Part shown: positions 6,622-7,943 of the stretch, in pieces
Layout: the number at the start of each line of letters is the position of its first letter
Position numbering within the stretch: position 1 is the stretch's first letter
NCBI GenBank assembly: GCA_039182865.1
Contig: JBCDBX010000076.1
Coordinates: forward strand, 1 to 7,943
DNA length: 7,943 nt
Direction of reading: 5' to 3'
Source of the DNA: UBA1858 sp039182865
GTDB taxonomy: Bacteria; Pseudomonadota; Gammaproteobacteria; UBA4575
Notes under the pieces: generated by a model
Databases searched by the model: none
Told to the model about the DNA's origin: nothing
Seen by the model: the letters and a program-made list of their open reading frames with translations, nothing else
Program-made: the position numbers and the translations under genes

Positions 6622-7284
6622 ATGAGTTATATATTACTCAGGGAGCGCTATACATTTTGGGGATTGCTAGTTTCTTTAATATTAGCATTTACCATTACTC
6701 CATATTTTGATGAAGATATTCAATCTTTTAATATTTTTATCCTTGCATCATTAGTACTTTCCTTAATGGCTATAGGTACTACACGGAAAAGATTTGCTAT
6801 TGGGTTGATGCTTGGGTTACCTTTTTTGCTGTCATCTATATTTGCGTTTATAACTATCGATACGATTGTCCTAACTAGTTTTTATATTTTAGGAGGGATT
6901 TTTTTCAGTTTCGTAATAATAATATTATTGAAAGATATTTTTTCGAATACTAGAGTCGATACAAACTGCTTATTAGCAGCTGTTTGCATTTATTTATTTT
7001 TCGCTGTTGTATGGTTCATGCTATATGGCTTAGTAGATTTATACATAGAAGACTCATTCAGAATCGCTGAAAAAGTAACAATGCAGACACACATAAATGA
7101 TTTGTTATATTTTAGTATAGTTACCCTAACAACATTAGGCTATGGAGATATCACTCCTTTATCACCTCAGGCAAAATCACTGGCAACAGTAGAAGCATTG
7201 ATCGGACAGATCTATCTCACCGTGTTGATCGCTCGCCTTGTTGGGTTACATATTGCTGAAAGTAGTAAAAGTATTCATTTATGA
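6622..7284 (+). CDS. Six-helix potassium-channel-like protein (Ion_trans_2 pore)
   Basis: A 220-residue inner-membrane protein that should form a tetrameric cation pore. The selectivity filter TTLGYGD is at residues 170-176, preceded by a pore helix (HINDLLYFSIVTL) and followed by the conserved DITPLSPQAKSLATVEALIGQ leading into the last helix. The pore is formed by helices near 115-138 and 185-210. Four more hydrophobic segments precede it (about 10-30, 36-52, 58-78, 82-104). None carries the regularly spaced arginines of a voltage sensor, and the only basic cluster is RKR in a loop near residue 56. The protein ends about ten residues after the last helix, so there is no cytoplasmic RCK/TrkA-N gating domain. 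K+ selectivity follows from the GYGD filter and is established for the family. Gating and role are unknown. The 2-base gap to the HXXEE gene suggests the partner may matter. Confidence 0.85.
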   Translation: MSYILLRERYTFWGLLVSLILAFTITPYFDEDIQSFNIFILASLVLSLMAIGTTRKRFAIGLMLGLPFLLSSIFAFITIDTIVLTSFYILGGIFFSFVIIILLKDIFSNTRVDTNCLLAAVCIYLFFAVVWFMLYGLVDLYIEDSFRIAEKVTMQTHINDLLYFSIVTLTTLGYGDITPLSPQAKSLATVEALIGQIYLTVLIARLVGLHIAESSKSIHL

Positions 7285-7436
7285 AGTAAATGAACTTGAA
7301 TAGACTCAAATAACGCCAAGAAGTGTTATAAAAATGGAGTAAATTTGAGGCAAGGAAATAGTATTCAATTCTTATGTATTCTCATGCTAGATAGTGGATT
7401 TAAGTACACATGAAAACTGAATATTTATACAATCGC

Positions 7437-7460
7437 ATGGAGGTATATATGGGGGTATAT
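7437..7460 (+). repeat. 12-bp tandem repeat, two units
   Basis: ATGGAGGTATAT at 7437-7448 is followed directly by ATGGGGGTATAT at 7449-7460, with one A/G difference. The first unit supplies GGAGG placed 5 bases before the ATG that opens the second, giving the best Shine-Dalgarno/start arrangement in the window. It opens only an 11-codon frame (MGVYSIITYHY, stop at 7482-7484), extendable in frame to an ATG at 7410. Confidence 0.6.
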
Positions 7461-7480
7461 TCTATTATTACATATCATTA

Positions 7481-7508
7481 TTGACTATAAACCATTGTTA
7501 TATATACT
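7481..7508 (+). promoter_or_regulatory. Strong sigma-70-like promoter
   Basis: TTGACT at 7481-7486 and TATACT at 7503-7508 each match five of six consensus positions, with a 16-base spacer. A start near 7515 is expected. It could drive the MOSC gene through a leader of roughly 180 bases, or be the surviving promoter of a tRNA gene whose 3' end appears at 7520-7544. Confidence 0.5.
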
Positions 7509-7519
7509 ATTATTGTACT

Positions 7520-7544
7520 GGTGTGTATCCGGCCCCGGGCACCA
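7520..7544 (+). pseudogene. tRNA 3'-end relic, tRNA-Phe-like
   Basis: This 25-base segment ends CCGGGCACCA, identical to the acceptor 3' strand, discriminator and CCA of typical gammaproteobacterial tRNA-Phe. It starts GG, has a 7-base loop (TGTGTAT) and then CC, in the positions of a T-arm. From memory, 18 of 25 bases match the E. coli tRNA-Phe 3' end. The T-loop lacks TTCGA, the T-stem pairs poorly, and no matching 5' acceptor strand (GCCCGGG), D-arm or anticodon arm lies upstream, so it cannot be a functional tRNA. It could be a decayed or truncated tRNA, or a copy left by integration at a tRNA gene. Chance similarity is possible because the match is short. Confidence 0.4.
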
Positions 7545-7558
7545 AAATCTTTACCACA

Positions 7559-7611
7559 ATCAGATAAGGATTCTAACTAAGATAATTTTTAAATTTCTAG
7601 GTATATCTGAT
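7559..7611. repeat. 8-bp inverted repeat with 37-base loop
   Basis: ATCAGATA at 7559-7566 is perfectly complementary to TATCTGAT at 7604-7611. The long AT-rich loop makes a terminator unlikely. It could be a structured leader element or protein-binding half-sites in the region before the MOSC gene. Confidence 0.3.
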
Positions 7612-7695
7612 GTGCACTAGCTAACTAAATTGCTCAGGCATGAGATACTAGATACATACACAAGAAAATAATATCTACTATTTCAAAGCTCAAGT

Positions 7696-7943
7696 ATGGT
7701 TACTAATTCAAAAAAGCAAGTTGGAACAATACATTCAATTTGGCAATATGCAGTCAAATCAATGAATGGCGTTATGATAGACCAAGCAATGCTTACTAAT
7801 GGTGGAATGCTTGGTGATAGAAATTATAGTCTGATTGATCAAACAAATAATAAGATCGCCAGCGCTAAATATCCCAAAAAATGGGCTAAGATTCTTGAGC
7901 TAAGCGCTGAATTTTTGGAGCAACCAAGTCTGGAAGGTAAGCT
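7696..7943 (+). CDS. MOSC-domain protein, N-terminal part (cut by window edge)
   Basis: The first 82 codons of a gene that runs off the right edge. The N-terminus matches the MOSC N-terminal beta-barrel domain: GTIHSIWQYAVKSMNG corresponds to the family's VxSLWRYPVKSMxG, then GGMLGDRNYSLID matches GLxGDRxYALVD, and SAKYPKKW matches the following SAKxPxxW. Proteins of this type (YcbX/YiiM, mARC-like) are predicted molybdenum-cofactor-binding oxidoreductases or sulfur-transfer proteins, but the cofactor-binding Cys would lie beyond the window. ATG at 7696 is the only start after the in-frame TAA at 7669-7671 and puts the first strand at residue 9. The Shine-Dalgarno sequence is weak. The gene sits 411 bases after the channel gene, so it is probably a separate transcription unit. 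Confidence 0.8.
   Translation, partial: MVTNSKKQVGTIHSIWQYAVKSMNGVMIDQAMLTNGGMLGDRNYSLIDQTNNKIASAKYPKKWAKILELSAEFLEQPSLEGK

Larger units (their letters stand above)
7285..7695. other. 411-base spacer without a convincing gene
   Basis: No frame on either strand shows a recognisable protein. Reading left to right, the spacer holds a weak hairpin at 7310-7329, a 12-bp tandem repeat at 7437-7460, a sigma-70-like promoter at 7481-7508, a GC-rich tRNA 3'-end-like segment at 7520-7544 and an 8-bp inverted repeat at 7559-7611. Apart from the GC-rich segment the region is strongly AT-rich. Confidence 0.7.

Noticed and set aside
7310..7329. Hairpin after the channel gene as an intrinsic terminator
   Set aside because: It has a 7-bp AT-rich stem with one G-T pair and a 6-base loop, and is followed by A residues with no T run. 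It is too weak to call a terminator on either strand.
7465..7544. Complete tRNA-Phe gene
   Set aside because: There is no 5' acceptor strand, D-arm or anticodon arm in the 50-80 bases upstream, and the T-loop lacks the invariant TTC-A core. Only a 3'-end-like segment remains.
1..7943. CRISPR array, insertion sequence or phage genes
   Set aside because: There are no regularly spaced repeats, no transposase, integrase or phage-like frames, and no terminal inverted repeats flanking any gene block.

Overview
The window is AT-rich bacterial chromosomal DNA with tightly packed genes, all on the + strand. The lipoprotein signal, the RND tripartite efflux genes and a tRNA-like 3' end that encodes CCA point to a Gram-negative bacterium, most likely a low-GC gammaproteobacterium. 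That placement is inferred from gene content, not from a phylogenetic marker. No transposon, phage gene or CRISPR array is visible.

Region 1 (1-5737) looks like one operon for efflux plus redox enzymes. It opens with the last 22 codons of an upstream gene, probably a first periplasmic adaptor. Next come a lipoprotein adaptor (MFP, 68-1174), a full-length RND permease (1171-4332), a short-chain dehydrogenase (SDR, best start 4329) and a flavodoxin-fold NAD(P)H-dependent FMN/quinone reductase (5189-5737). The first three junctions are 4-base ATGA stop/start overlaps and the fourth is a 14-base gap, so co-transcription and translational coupling are likely. The adaptor and permease would work with an outer-membrane channel encoded elsewhere. 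The two oxidoreductases may act on the exported compound or on reactive carbonyl or quinone stress, but that is inference.

Region 2 (5738-7284) starts with a 111-base AT-rich spacer. It holds a candidate promoter and three palindromic elements. Two integral membrane proteins follow, only 2 bases apart: an HXXEE-domain protein and a six-helix K+-channel-like protein with a TTLGYGD selectivity filter. The pairing suggests a shared function that I cannot name.

Region 3 (7285-7695) is a 411-base stretch with no convincing gene. It contains a 12-bp tandem repeat with a strong Shine-Dalgarno sequence inside a tiny reading frame, and a good sigma-70-like promoter. Directly after the promoter is an isolated GC-rich segment resembling the 3' end of tRNA-Phe including CCA, and further on there is an 8-bp inverted repeat. 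The window ends inside a MOSC-type protein gene (7696 to the edge).

The items most worth a second look are the tRNA 3'-end relic, the HXXEE/channel pair with its operator-like spacer, and the fusion of an efflux operon with two redox enzymes. The permease also has Asn at both main proton-relay positions.
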